Origin: Crossiella sp. CA-258035
GTDB taxonomy: Bacteria; Actinomycetota; Actinomycetes; Mycobacteriales; Pseudonocardiaceae
NCBI RefSeq assembly: GCF_030064675.1
Contig: NZ_CP116413.1
Span: 8,771,501-8,835,500 of the forward strand
Length of the DNA stretch: 64,000 nt
Direction: 5' to 3'
Shown: positions 55,740 through 64,000 of the stretch, one piece after another
Layout: every line of letters begins with the position of its first letter
How positions within the stretch are numbered: position 1 is the first letter of the stretch
Position numbers and translations under genes: made by a program
The notes under the pieces: model-generated
What the model was told of the DNA's origin: nothing
What the model saw: only the letters and a program-made list of their open reading frames with translations
Databases searched by the model: none

Positions 55740-56770
55740 TTCCGCACCCTCTCCGCGCGCCGCCGGAACGTGTTGTTGACCAGCACCGCGGCCAGCAGCA
55801 TCACGCCGAGGAACAGCTGGAACCAGTCGCTGTCCCAGCGGGCGAAGACGATGCCCTGCCGGGCCATGCCGAAGATCAGCGCGCCGATCGCGGCCCCGAC
55901 GGCCGAGCCGAAGCCGCCGGTGAGCAGGCAGCCGCCGATCACCGCGGCGATGATGAACTGGAACTCCAGGCCGATGCCCTGGTTGGCCTGCACGGTGGTG
56001 AAGCGCAGGATGTTGATCGTGCCCACCAGCCAGGCGGCGAACGCGGTGGTCATGAACAGCAGGATCTTGGTGCGCATGACCGGCACACCGACCGCGCGGG
56101 CGCTGGGCGCGGCCCCGCCGACGGCGAAGATCCAGTTGCCGAAGCGGGTGCGCATGAGCAGCCAGCTGGCCACCACGGCCGCGCCGATCCACCAGACGAT
56201 GGAGATCTGGAACGAGGTGCCACCGATGTCCACAGTGGACGCGAAGACGAACCCGGCCGACTCGTAGCCATCCGCGGCGCGCATGCCGGAGACCTGCACG
56301 CTGCCGGTGACCAGGCGGGTGACGCCGAGGTTGAGCCCTTGCAGGGCGAGGAAGGTGCCCAGGGTGACGATGAAGCTGGGCAGGCCGGTGCGCATCACCA
56401 GCCATCCGTTCAGCGCGCCCACCGCCAGCGCGAACACCAGCGAGGCCAGCACGGCCAGCCAGACGTTCCAGCCGAGCTTGGTGGCCAGGATCGCGGTGAC
56501 CAGCGCGGTGGAGGCGGTCATCACGCCCGCGGAGAGGTCGAACTCGCCGCCGATCATGAGCAGCGCGACCGCGACCGCCATGATGCCCAGCGTGGCCGAG
56601 TCGTCCAGCCAGGTGGCCACCCCGAGCGGGGTGAGGAACTGGTCGGTGAGCACGGAGAAGAACAGCAGCACCACCAGGGCGCCGAGCACCGAGCCCAGCT
56701 CGGGCCTGGCCACCAACCGGTCCGCGAGGCCTTTGGTGCCAACACGTTCGTCCAGCGTCGCGGTCGTCAC
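55736..56770 (-). CDS. Sugar ABC transporter permease (inositol)
   Basis: 344 aa, CUT2/RbsC-type with about ten TM helices. [19 protein letters not shown] is the hallmark segment of this family, and [16 protein letters not shown] occurs near the end. Probably works as a homodimer with the single-domain ATPase. GTG start 56770 overlaps the binding-protein stop. Confidence 0.92.
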   Translation of the reverse strand: MTTATLDERVGTKGLADRLVARPELGSVLGALVVLLFFSVLTDQFLTPLGVATWLDDSATLGIMAVAVALLMIGGEFDLSAGVMTASTALVTAILATKLGWNVWLAVLASLVFALAVGALNGWLVMRTGLPSFIVTLGTFLALQGLNLGVTRLVTGSVQVSGMRAADGYESAGFVFASTVDIGGTSFQISIVWWIGAAVVASWLLMRTRFGNWIFAVGGAAPSARAVGVPVMRTKILLFMTTAFAAWLVGTINILRFTTVQANQGIGLEFQFIIAAVIGGCLLTGGFGSAVGAAIGALIFGMARQGIVFARWDSDWFQLFLGVMLLAAVLVNNTFRRRAERVRK

Positions 56771-57759
56771 CTGGTCCCCCTCTCCGCGTACTTGCCGACA
56801 GTGTCCACAGTGGACTTGTCCACCAGGTTGGGGCCGGTGAGCACGGGTCTGCCGCCACCCACCACGTTCGCGTTGTCCCGGTACAGCTTGAGGAAGGACA
56901 CCGGCAGGTAGCCCTGCAGGTACTGCTGCTGGTCCACCGCGAAGAGCACCTGACCCGCCTTGATCGCGGCCACCACGTCCGCGTTGAGGTCGAAGGTGGC
57001 CACCTCCGCCTTGCTCCCGGACTCGCTGATCGCGCTCACCGTGTTGCCCGCGACCTGCGAGTTCAGTGTGAGCACCGCGTCGATGGCCGGGTCGGACTGG
57101 AGCGCGCCCTTGATCCGGGCCTGCGCGTCGGTGGGGTTGCTGATGTCCACCTGGAGGTTCGACGCCTCGCCGAAGCCCTGTTTCGCGCCCTCGCAACGCT
57201 GGTTGAGGCCGATGTTGCCGGCCTCGTGGATCACGCAGAGCAGCTTGCGCTTGCCCTCGGTCTTCAGGCGTTTGCCCGCCGCCTCACCGGCGACCGCCTC
57301 GTTCTGGCCGATGTGCGCGATGGCCCCGAACTCGGCGCTGCGCGCCTCACCGGAGTTGACGGTGATCACCGGGATGCCCGCGCGCACCGCCCTGGACACC
57401 GACTCGCGCAGCGCGTCCGGGTTGGCCATGGACACCACCAGCCCGCCGACCCGCTGGGCCACCGCGTTGTCCACCAGCTTGGCCTGTCCGGCCGGGTCGC
57501 CATCGGAGTTGTACTCCACGGTGACGCCCAGTTCCTTGCCCGCGGCCTCGGCTCCGTTCTTCACCACGTTCCAGAACGAGTCGCCTGGGGTGCCGTGCGA
57601 GATGACCGCGATCCGCAGCGGCCCGGCGGACACGTCACCGACCGGTCCGCCGGTCGGATCGGGCCCGCTGGCCTTCGGTCCGGTGCAGGCCGACAGCAGC
57701 AGCGCACTGGCCGCCACCGCCAGCCCGGCCCGGGTCAACCTGGTGCTTCGGGACATCAT
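56767..57759 (-). CDS. Sugar ABC transporter substrate-binding lipoprotein (inositol)
   Basis: 330 aa. Lipobox LLSAC puts Cys at residue 25. Periplasmic-binding-protein-like I fold: [20 protein letters not shown], then [22 protein letters not shown] and [10 protein letters not shown], typical of RbsB/IbpA-like proteins. The context makes myo-inositol the likely ligand. GGAAGGA precedes ATG 57759. 15 bp after iolE. Confidence 0.9.
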   Translation of the reverse strand: MMSRSTRLTRAGLAVAASALLLSACTGPKASGPDPTGGPVGDVSAGPLRIAVISHGTPGDSFWNVVKNGAEAAGKELGVTVEYNSDGDPAGQAKLVDNAVAQRVGGLVVSMANPDALRESVSRAVRAGIPVITVNSGEARSAEFGAIAHIGQNEAVAGEAAGKRLKTEGKRKLLCVIHEAGNIGLNQRCEGAKQGFGEASNLQVDISNPTDAQARIKGALQSDPAIDAVLTLNSQVAGNTVSAISESGSKAEVATFDLNADVVAAIKAGQVLFAVDQQQYLQGYLPVSFLKLYRDNANVVGGGRPVLTGPNLVDKSTVDTVGKYAERGTR

Positions 57760-57774
57760 CGTCCTTCCGAAGGA

Positions 57775-58656
57775 TCAGTTGAACAGGGGGCGAAGGTGGT
57801 CGAGACTGCGCGCGGTGTCCTGCTTCGGCCGCGCGGCCGCGTCGGCGTCGCCCTCGGCCAACGCGGTGTCCTGCTCCAGGACGTACCAGCCCTGGTAGCC
57901 CGCATCGCGCAGGAAGCGCACGATGCCAACGATGTCCACGTCGCCGTCCCCGAGCGGCACGTACAGCCCCTGGCCGACGGCGGTGGCGTAGGGGAGCTCG
58001 CCGTCGCGAACCCGCTTGGCCACCTCGGCCCGGACGTCCTTGAGGTGCAGGTGGCCGATCCGATCCGCGTGCTCGCGGGCCAGCTCGACCGGATCGGTCC
58101 CGCCGATCAACAGGTGCCCGGTGTCCAGGCACAGTTGGAGGTCGGAGTCGGCCAGGAACCGCTCCACCTCGGCCCTGCGCTCGATGTGCGTGCCGACATG
58201 CGGGTGCAGCACGGTGCGCAGGCCGTGCCGGGCGGCGATGTCCTTGATCCGCGCGGAAACCCTGATCAGCGTGGCCCATTCGGCGTCGGTGAGCGCGGGG
58301 CGCTCGTCGTAGCCGTCCAGGCCGGTGGCCGCGGCCAGCACCAGCACCTCAGCGCCGGTGGCGGCCAGCAGCGCGGCGGTCCGCTCCGCTTCGTCCACTG
58401 TGGACTGTTCAACGGTCTCGTCGTGCAGCACCACGGCGAGGAAGCCGCCGATCATGCTCAGGCCGTGGCCGCCGAGCAGCCCGCGCAGCTTGGCCGGGTC
58501 GGTGGGCAGGTACTCCGGCGGGCCGAGCTCGGTGGCGGTCAGTCCCAGCTCGGCCATCTCGCCGAGCACGGTGTCCGCCTCGATCATGTGGCCCCAGCCG
58601 GGGACCTCGCAGACGCCCCAGGAGATCGGCGCGCCGGCCAGCTTCGGCGCGCTCAC
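57775..58656 (-). CDS. iolE: Inosose dehydratase-type TIM-barrel
   Basis: 293 aa, sugar phosphate isomerase/epimerase fold. GAPISWGVCEVPGWGH is the IolE start; TVLHPHVGTH and CLDTGHLLIGG supply metal ligands; GHLHLKDV follows. It dehydrates 2-keto-myo-inositol. GTGA overlap with iolG. Confidence 0.92.
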   Translation of the reverse strand: MSAPKLAGAPISWGVCEVPGWGHMIEADTVLGEMAELGLTATELGPPEYLPTDPAKLRGLLGGHGLSMIGGFLAVVLHDETVEQSTVDEAERTAALLAATGAEVLVLAAATGLDGYDERPALTDAEWATLIRVSARIKDIAARHGLRTVLHPHVGTHIERRAEVERFLADSDLQLCLDTGHLLIGGTDPVELAREHADRIGHLHLKDVRAEVAKRVRDGELPYATAVGQGLYVPLGDGDVDIVGIVRFLRDAGYQGWYVLEQDTALAEGDADAAARPKQDTARSLDHLRPLFN

Positions 58657-59663
58657 GCGGTCACCGCCGCGGGTTCCAGGCGCACCGGCTGACCGGAGCG
58701 GCGGGACTGCTCGCAGGCCAGCGCGAGCTCAAGGCTGACCAGGCTTTCCCTGGCCGGCGAGGGGTTCTCCGCGTTGCCCGCGACCACCTCGGCGAACACC
58801 GCCATCTCGTTGAGGTAGGCGCGGTGGAAGCGCTCGGTGAAGCCGGGGTAGGCGTCCGCGGCGACCCGGGGGCCGTCCGGTTCCAGCGAGGTCAGCGGGG
58901 TGCGCGGGTCGAGGCCGACGGCGAGGGAGTCCTTGCTGCCGAGCACCTCGATCCGGTGGTCGTAGCCGAGCGCGTCCTGGCGGCCACCGGCCAGCACGGC
59001 GTGCGCACCACTGGCGAAGCGCAGCGTGACCACGGCGTTGTCCACGTCGTCGGCTTGCGCGAACGCCTCGTGCACCAGCACCGAGCCGGAGGCGTAGACC
59101 TCCACCACCGGCTCGCCGAGCAGCCACGGCACCGCGTCCAGGTCGTGGATGAGCAGGTCGCGGAAGATGCCACCGGAGGCGGGCAGGTAGCCGAAGTCCG
59201 GCGGCTGCGCGTCGTGGCCGATGGCCCTGGCCAGGTACACGGTGCCCAGCTCACCGGAGCGGATGCGGCGGTGCAACTCGACCACCGCCGGGTCGAACCG
59301 GCGCTGGAAGCCGACCAGCACCTGCACGCCCGATGCCTCCACCTCGGCGACCAGCGCGCGCATGGTGTCCAGGTCGCCCGCGATCGGCTTCTCGCACAGG
59401 GTGGGCACCCCGGCGGCGACCGCCCGGCGCAGCATCTCCGGGTGGGTGTCGGTGGGGGTGGCCAGCAGCACCCCGTCGGCCGCGGTCAGCAGCTCGTCCA
59501 GGGTGTCCACCGCCCTGGCCCGCTCGCCCAGCGCGGCGGCCGAGGCCGCGGCCCGGCCGGGCACCGGGTCGAAGAGCACGACCTGCTCGAGGGAGGGCAA
59601 GGTGGCGAGGTTCGTGGCGTGCATGGTGCCGATCCGCCCGACTCCCGCTACTCCGATCCGCAT
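58653..59663 (-). CDS. iolG: Inositol 2-dehydrogenase (Gfo/Idh/MocA family)
   Basis: 336 aa. Rossmann motif GVAGVGRIGTMHA, EKPIAGD with catalytic-site Lys, GFQRRFDPA, and SGGIFRDLLIHDLDAVPWLLG with the His/Asp pair. Oxidises myo-inositol to 2-keto-inositol with NAD. First gene of the operon, ATG 59663, divergent from the LacI gene across two operator-like repeats. Confidence 0.92.
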   Translation of the reverse strand: MRIGVAGVGRIGTMHATNLATLPSLEQVVLFDPVPGRAAASAAALGERARAVDTLDELLTAADGVLLATPTDTHPEMLRRAVAAGVPTLCEKPIAGDLDTMRALVAEVEASGVQVLVGFQRRFDPAVVELHRRIRSGELGTVYLARAIGHDAQPPDFGYLPASGGIFRDLLIHDLDAVPWLLGEPVVEVYASGSVLVHEAFAQADDVDNAVVTLRFASGAHAVLAGGRQDALGYDHRIEVLGSKDSLAVGLDPRTPLTSLEPDGPRVAADAYPGFTERFHRAYLNEMAVFAEVVAGNAENPSPARESLVSLELALACEQSRRSGQPVRLEPAAVTA

Positions 59664-59697
59664 CCGGGGATCTCCGTCCTGGTCAACGCCATTGTGC

Positions 59698-59728
59698 GTT
59701 AGAGCGCTCTATTGGTTGGAGCGCGCTA
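59698..59728. promoter_or_regulatory. Two tandem LacI-type operators between iolG and lacI
   Basis: GTTAGAGCGCTCTA (59698-59711) and GTTGGAGCGCGCTA (59715-59728) share 12 of 14 bases and are 17 bp apart. The first contains the perfect palindrome TAGAGCGCTCTA (59700-59711). The form and site fit binding of the adjacent LacI regulator to both divergent promoters. Confidence 0.65.
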
Positions 59729-59783
59729 ATGCTGTAGCGTCCGCCTCGCGGTGTCAAGGGTCACAGCCAGTTGGAGGAGCAGG

Positions 59784-60794
59784 ATGGGCCGTCCGACCAT
59801 GGAGGACGTGGCGGCGCGGGCCGGGGTCTCCCGCGCGCTGGTCTCGCTGGTGATGCGCGGTTCGCCCAAGGTCTCCGCGCAGCGGCGGGCCGCGGTGCTC
59901 AAGGCCGCCGAGGAGCTGGGCTACTCGCCGCACGCGATGGCCCGCTCACTGGCCAGCCGCACCTCCACCGTGCTCGGCGTGATGGTCTCCGACCTGCACA
60001 ACCCGTTCTTCGCCGAGGTGGTGGACGGGGTGGACGCGGCCGCGCGGGCCGAGGGCTTCGACCTGATCATCAACACCGGCGGCCGCAGCCCCGCCCGCGA
60101 GCGCGGCGCGCTGACCAGTCTGTTGTCCTTCCGGCCAGCCGGACTGGTGCTGCTCGGACCGGTGGTGAGCGCGAGCGCGATCGGCGCGGCGGCCGAGCAG
60201 GTGCCGGTGACCCTGGTGTCCCGGTCCGCTCGACTATCCACTGTGGACACTGTGAACGACGACGGCGAGGTGGGCTCGCTGCTCGCGGTCGACCACCTGG
60301 TCTCCTTGGGGCACAGCCGGATCGTGCACCTCGACGGCGGCGGCGGCTCGCAGTCCGCGCTGCGCAGGCGAGGCTACGAGCTGGCCATGCGGCGGCACGG
60401 GCTGACCGCCGAGGTGGTGCCCAGCGAGTACACCGACGCGGCCGGGGCCAAGTCGGTGCGCGAGTTCCTCAGCTCCCGCAACGGGAAACCGCTGCCCACC
60501 GCGATCGTGGCGGCCAACGACTACAACGCGATCGGCGCGATCGGCGCGCTGGAGGAGGCCGGGCTGCGGGTGCCGCAGGACGTCTCGGTAGTCGGCTACG
60601 ACAACAGCGCGCTGGCCTCGCTCCGGCACGTCTCCCTCACCACCGTCGACCAGCCCCGGATCGAGATGGGCCGGCTGGCCGCCGAGGCCCTGCTGGAGCG
60701 GGTTCGGCACGGCCGCACCAGCCCGGTCCGCCACCTGCTGCACCCGTCCCTGGTGATCCGCTCGACCACCGCCGCTCCCCCAGGAGGTTCCTGA
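59784..60794 (+). CDS. LacI-family regulator of the inositol locus
   Basis: 336 aa. N-terminal HTH ([20 protein letters not shown], residues 5-25) and hinge ([19 protein letters not shown]), then a periplasmic-binding-protein-like ligand domain ([18 protein letters not shown]). Likely repressor of the iol operon and of iolA, induced by inositol or an intermediate. GGAGGAGC precedes ATG 59784. It carries one copy of the TCCACTGTGGA palindrome (60237-60247). Confidence 0.88.
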   Translation: MGRPTMEDVAARAGVSRALVSLVMRGSPKVSAQRRAAVLKAAEELGYSPHAMARSLASRTSTVLGVMVSDLHNPFFAEVVDGVDAAARAEGFDLIINTGGRSPARERGALTSLLSFRPAGLVLLGPVVSASAIGAAAEQVPVTLVSRSARLSTVDTVNDDGEVGSLLAVDHLVSLGHSRIVHLDGGGGSQSALRRRGYELAMRRHGLTAEVVPSEYTDAAGAKSVREFLSSRNGKPLPTAIVAANDYNAIGAIGALEEAGLRVPQDVSVVGYDNSALASLRHVSLTTVDQPRIEMGRLAAEALLERVRHGRTSPVRHLLHPSLVIRSTTAAPPGGS

Positions 60795-60795
60795 C

Positions 60796-62283
60796 ATGTC
60801 CCAGCTCGTCCCGCACTGGATCGACGGCGCCCGCGCTGAGGGCGTCTCCGGCCGCCGAGGCGAGGTGTTCGACCCGGCCACCGGTCTCCTCGCGCGCGAG
60901 GTGGTGCTGGCCGAGGAGTCCGATGTGGACACCGCGGTGGCCTCGGCGGTCAAGGCGGCCGCGCAGTGGGGCGAGTCCTCGCTGGCACAGCGGTCCAGGG
61001 TGCTGTTCGGCTTCCGCGAGCTGGTGCACCGGCACCGGGACGAGCTGGCCGCGCTCATCACCGCCGAGCACGGCAAGGTGCTCGCCGACGCCGCCGGTGA
61101 GGTGCAGCGCGGTCTGGAGGTGGCCGAGTTCGCCTGCGGAATCCCGCAGTTGCTCAAGGGCGAGCACTCCGAGCAGGTCAGCCGGGGCGTGGACGCCTAC
61201 TCGACGCGACACCCGTTGGGCGTGGTCGCGGGCATCACGCCGTTCAACTTCCCGGTGATGGTGCCGATGTGGATGTTCCCGATGGCGGTGGCCTGCGGCA
61301 ACGCCTTCGTGCTCAAGCCCTCCGAGCGGGACCCGTCCGCGGCGGTGCGGCTGGCCGAGCTGTTCACCGAGGCCGGGCTGCCCGACGGCGTGCTGAACGT
61401 GCTGCAGGGCGACGCGACCGCGGTGAACGCGCTGCTGGACCACCGGGACGTGGCCGCGGTGTCCTTCGTCGGCTCCACCCCGATCGCCCGGCACGTGTAC
61501 TCCCGCGGCACCGCCAGTGGCAAGCGGGTGCAGGCGCTGGGCGGGGCGAAGAACCACATGGTGGTGCTGCCGGACGCGGACCTGGACGTGGCCGCGGACG
61601 CCGCGGTCAACGCCGGGTTCGGCTCGGCGGGTGAGCGGTGCATGGCGATCTCGGTGGTGGTCGCGGTCGGCGAGGTCGGTGACCGGCTGGTGCCCGCGAT
61701 CGCCGAGCGGATGGCCGGACTGGTCACCGGGCCCGGCACGGACCCGAAGTCGCAGATGGGACCGCTGGTCACCGGCGCGCACCGGGACCGGGTGCGGTCC
61801 TATGTGGACAGTGGTGTCGAGCAGGGCGCGGAGCTGGTGGTGGACGGGCGCGGGTTCGCGCCGGAGGGTCACGAGGGCGGTTTCTGGCTGGCGCCAACGC
61901 TGTTCGACCGGGTCGGCACGGAGATGTCGGTCTACACCGACGAGATCTTCGGGCCGGTGCTGTGCGTGGTGCGGGTGCCCACCTTCGAGGCGGCGGTGGA
62001 ACTGGTCAACGCCAACCCCTACGGCAACGGCACCGCGGTGTTCACCGCGGACGGCCTGGCCGCGCGGGAGTACCAGCGGCGGGTGCAGGTCGGCATGGTG
62101 GGCATCAACGTGCCGATCCCGGTGCCGATGGCGTACTACAGCTTCGGCGGCTGGAAGGACTCGCTCTTCGGCGACACGCACGTGCACGGGGCGGACGGGG
62201 TGAAGTTCTACACCCGGCTCAAGGCGGTCACCGCCCGCTGGCCGCGGGAGTCCGGCATCGACCTGGGCTTTCCGACCGGCTGA
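60796..62283 (+). CDS. iolA: CoA-acylating methylmalonate-semialdehyde dehydrogenase
   Basis: 495 aa ALDH-superfamily enzyme. Catalytic Cys282 in [39 protein letters not shown] and [12 protein letters not shown] are family motifs. It converts malonate semialdehyde to acetyl-CoA, the last inositol step, and methylmalonate semialdehyde to propionyl-CoA. Starts 1 bp after the LacI stop, after AGGAGG, so co-transcribed with it. Confidence 0.93.
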   Translation: MSQLVPHWIDGARAEGVSGRRGEVFDPATGLLAREVVLAEESDVDTAVASAVKAAAQWGESSLAQRSRVLFGFRELVHRHRDELAALITAEHGKVLADAAGEVQRGLEVAEFACGIPQLLKGEHSEQVSRGVDAYSTRHPLGVVAGITPFNFPVMVPMWMFPMAVACGNAFVLKPSERDPSAAVRLAELFTEAGLPDGVLNVLQGDATAVNALLDHRDVAAVSFVGSTPIARHVYSRGTASGKRVQALGGAKNHMVVLPDADLDVAADAAVNAGFGSAGERCMAISVVVAVGEVGDRLVPAIAERMAGLVTGPGTDPKSQMGPLVTGAHRDRVRSYVDSGVEQGAELVVDGRGFAPEGHEGGFWLAPTLFDRVGTEMSVYTDEIFGPVLCVVRVPTFEAAVELVNANPYGNGTAVFTADGLAAREYQRRVQVGMVGINVPIPVPMAYYSFGGWKDSLFGDTHVHGADGVKFYTRLKAVTARWPRESGIDLGFPTG

Positions 62284-62295
62284 GGCTCGGGTCGG

Positions 62296-62327
62296 CCTGT
62301 TTCCCCTTGCGCGCCAGGGGAAACAGG
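62296..62327. terminator. Bidirectional hairpin terminator after iolA
   Basis: A perfect 11-bp stem (CCTGTTTCCCC 62296-62306 with GGGGAAACAGG 62317-62327) and a 10-nt loop sit between the convergent iolA and anti-sigma genes. Confidence 0.7.
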
Positions 62328-62335
62328 TCAGTGCC

Positions 62336-62842
62336 TCACTTGCCGGGCTTGAGCTTCTTGCAGTATTCGAGCTTGTCGGAGTACGAGAGCAGCTTCGGTT
62401 CCTTCGGCCCCGACGGCGGCACGATGTCCGCTCCGGGCGTCAGTGGCCCCGGCCTGCCCGGCCACACCGTGGGGCACTCCTCAGGGAAGCAGTTGGCCGG
62501 AAGCAACGACCGCCCGCCCGGCTGCACCACCGGCGCGCTGCCGTCCGCGGTTCGCCGGCACACCACCATCCCCTCGGGCCCAGCCTTCTCGACCACCTGG
62601 CTCGCGGGCGGCACGCGGTCCTCGCTGAAGCCGTCGGCGATCGCGGTGGTGCCGAGGCCCACCACCATCACCCCGGCGATCGCGCCGGTGACCATCAGCG
62701 CCCGGCTGCGGCGCAGACTCCGCTTGGCCGTGGACAGCACGGCCTGTGTATCGATCTTCATCGACGGTTCCTCTCCTAGTGCCCTGGCCAGCAGTTCGCG
62801 GGCCTCGGCGTGGTCCAGATCGGACAGTTCGTGGTGGCTCAT
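62336..62842 (-). CDS. Putative membrane anti-sigma factor partner
   Basis: 168 aa. The N-terminal 45 residues are charged (MSHHELSDLDHAEARELL), followed by one TM helix (residues about 50-70, ALMVTGAIAGVMVVGLG) and an extracytoplasmic tail with four Cys (VVCRR, ANCFPEECP, EYCKK). Start ATG overlaps the sigma-factor stop (ATGA). This topology is common for SigE-family partners, but no ZAS motif is present, so the anti-sigma role is only inferred from context. Confidence 0.6.
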   Translation of the reverse strand: MSHHELSDLDHAEARELLARALGEEPSMKIDTQAVLSTAKRSLRRSRALMVTGAIAGVMVVGLGTTAIADGFSEDRVPPASQVVEKAGPEGMVVCRRTADGSAPVVQPGGRSLLPANCFPEECPTVWPGRPGPLTPGADIVPPSGPKEPKLLSYSDKLEYCKKLKPGK

Positions 62843-63339
62843 CGCCCTTCCTCCAGCACGAGATAGCCGGATAACGACTTCCGGAGTGCGGCCAGCCCTT
62901 TGGCCGACTGACTCTTCACGGTCCCCTCGGAACAGCCGAGGAGACGAGCCACCTCCTGGACCGGGAGGTCCTCCCAGAACCGCAGCACCACGACCGCGCG
63001 CTGGCGTTTCGGCAGGGCGGCCAGCGCCCTGCGCACGTCAACCGCGACCTCGGCGCCCGTCTCGGGAGTGGGCAGGTCCGGCAGTTCCGCGGTCGCCTTC
63101 TCCCGCCGCCAGAACCGGCGGGACTCGTCGATCGCGGTGCGCACCAGCACCTGCCGCGCGTACGGCTCGATGGCACCGTGCGCCTCAAGCCTGCGCCACG
63201 CCTTGTACAGCTTGATCAGCGTGCTCTGCACCAGGTCCTCGGCGCGGTGCCAGTCGCCGCACAGCAGGAACGCGGTGCGGCGCAGAGCAGGTCCGCGGGC
63301 GCGGACGAACTCGACGAACTCGGCGTTGCGATCCCCCAA
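62839..63339 (-). CDS. SigE-family RNA polymerase sigma factor (ECF)
   Basis: 166 aa. Region 2: FVRARGPALRRTAFLLCGDWHRAEDLVQ, quoted in part. Region 4: ALPKRQRAVVVLRFWEDL with the HTH EVARLLGCSEGTVKSQSAKG. Start TTG 63339 follows GGGAGGAGG at ideal spacing; GTG 63360 upstream lacks a site of its own. ECF of the SigE (ECF41-unrelated, actinobacterial) family. Operonic with the downstream membrane protein. Confidence 0.88.
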   Translation of the reverse strand: MGDRNAEFVEFVRARGPALRRTAFLLCGDWHRAEDLVQSTLIKLYKAWRRLEAHGAIEPYARQVLVRTAIDESRRFWRREKATAELPDLPTPETGAEVAVDVRRALAALPKRQRAVVVLRFWEDLPVQEVARLLGCSEGTVKSQSAKGLAALRKSLSGYLVLEEGR

Positions 63340-63417
63340 GGTGACCTCCTCCCGGTCCACTCTCCAGTACGAGGTGGACCGGGAGGAGGGTTGCCCCAGC
63401 CGGAGAACTGCTGGGGG

Positions 63418-64000
63418 TCAGTTCCCGGCGCGGGCCGAACGCCTGCGCAGCAGCGCGCCCACCAGCGGAGCGAACAGGATCGCGGCCACCACCAGGTAGA
63501 CGGTGATGGAGAAGGGGGTGTTGACCAGTCCGGTGACGTCGCCGTCGCTGAGCTGGAGGGCCCGGCGCATCTGCAGCTCGGCGGCCGGGCCGAGGATGAC
63601 GCCGAGCACCGCGGGCAGCACCGGCAGGCCGTAGCGGCGCATGGCGAAGCCGAGCAGGCCGATGATGAACAGCACCACCAGGTCCAGCACGTCACCGCTG
63701 ACCGCGTACGCGCCGACGCTGGCGAAGAACAGGATGCCCGCGTACAGGTACGGCCGCGGGATCCGGAGCAGCTTGGTCCAGACCGGGGCCAGCGGCAGGT
63801 TCAGGATCAGCAGCAGCACGCTGCCCACGAACAGGCTCGCGATCAGGGCCCAGACCAGCGTGGACTCCCGCTGGAACAGCAGCGGACCGGGCTGGATGCC
63901 GTACTGCTGGAAGGCGGCCAGCATCACCGCCGCGGTGGCCGTGGTGGGCAGGCCGAGGGTGAGCATCGAGGTCAGCGTGCCCGCGGCGGAGGCACTCGCG
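63418..64000 (-). CDS. Tripartite tricarboxylate transporter permease TctA, C-terminal part (partial)
   Basis: The reading frame continues past the right edge. [20 protein letters not shown] and [18 protein letters not shown] are TctA-family motifs; several TM helices follow. The ATG at 63966 is internal. TctA forms the large membrane unit of tricarboxylate uptake with TctB and a TctC binding protein, which should lie beyond 64000. Ends 58 bp before the sigma gene promoter region. Confidence 0.88.
   Translation of the reverse strand, partial: ASASAAGTLTSMLTLGLPTTATAAVMLAAFQQYGIQPGPLLFQRESTLVWALIASLFVGSVLLLILNLPLAPVWTKLLRIPRPYLYAGILFFASVGAYAVSGDVLDLVVLFIIGLLGFAMRRYGLPVLPAVLGVILGPAAELQMRRALQLSDGDVTGLVNTPFSITVYLVVAAILFAPLVGALLRRRSARAGN

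Overview
The window is high-GC actinobacterial chromosome. Gene content and order point to a mycelial actinomycete of the Pseudonocardiaceae/Pseudonocardiales type: mycothiol synthase, an OmpR-type GlnR, DUF3558 and DUF397/XRE pairs, an RsiG-like anti-sigma factor, NB-ARC/TPR proteins, SigE-family sigma factors and many GTG or leaderless starts. No insertion sequence, prophage or CRISPR array was seen. Genes touch both edges: a P-loop protein at the left and a TctA-type permease at the right.

Layout. 1-4142: a possible conflict-type module, with an alpha/beta hydrolase and a degenerate P-loop protein on the minus strand diverging from a caspase-NTPase-TPR protein whose C-terminus is split by a frameshift at a C8 tract. 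4155-8149: four overlapping genes (GT4 glycosyltransferase, SAM methyltransferase, alpha/alpha-toroid protein, G3E GTPase). 8134-11992: HEAT-like protein, TetR regulator with a palindromic operator, GAP-type membrane protein, APH-type kinase. 12059-14414: DinB-like protein, ribbon-helix-helix/DUF4097 pair, tRNA-Lys(UUU). 14463-19157: GbsR/MarR regulator, lysA, EamA transporter, SOD-like secreted protein, DUF3558 lipoprotein.

19307-46164 is a conserved actinobacterial core block. As I recall it, it matches the gene content of M. tuberculosis Rv0823c-Rv0810c: dusB, an LCP ligase with a proline-rich repeat region, phoU, pstBACS with PHO boxes, mshD, glnR, an LmeA-like protein, thioredoxin, a cysteine-leader peptide, DUF4395, a CysA2-type sulfurtransferase, DUF1416, a tiny membrane peptide, nitrobindin-like protein, PabC-like aminotransferase, Fur, YgfZ and DUF3073. 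A diguanylate cyclase and an RsiG-like protein also lie here. Between ygfZ and DUF3073, four genes (BKACE, rsiG-like, asparaginase, MFS) are bracketed by two inverted, about 184-bp hairpin elements whose arms differ by compensatory changes.

46301-50355: NB-ARC/TPR protein, HdeD-like membrane protein and a WhiJ-type XRE/DUF397 locus. 50359-62283: a complete myo-inositol uptake and catabolism locus. Nine minus-strand genes (iolG, iolE, solute-binding protein, permease, ATPase, iolC, Cgl0159-type aldolase, iolB, iolD), mostly with 4-bp overlaps, diverge from lacI-iolA across two tandem operator-like sequences. Inositol would be imported, oxidised (IolG), dehydrated (IolE), hydrolysed (IolD), isomerised (IolB), phosphorylated (IolC), cleaved and finally converted by IolA to acyl-CoA. 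62336-64000: SigE-family sigma factor with a membrane anti-sigma candidate, then a partial TctA permease.
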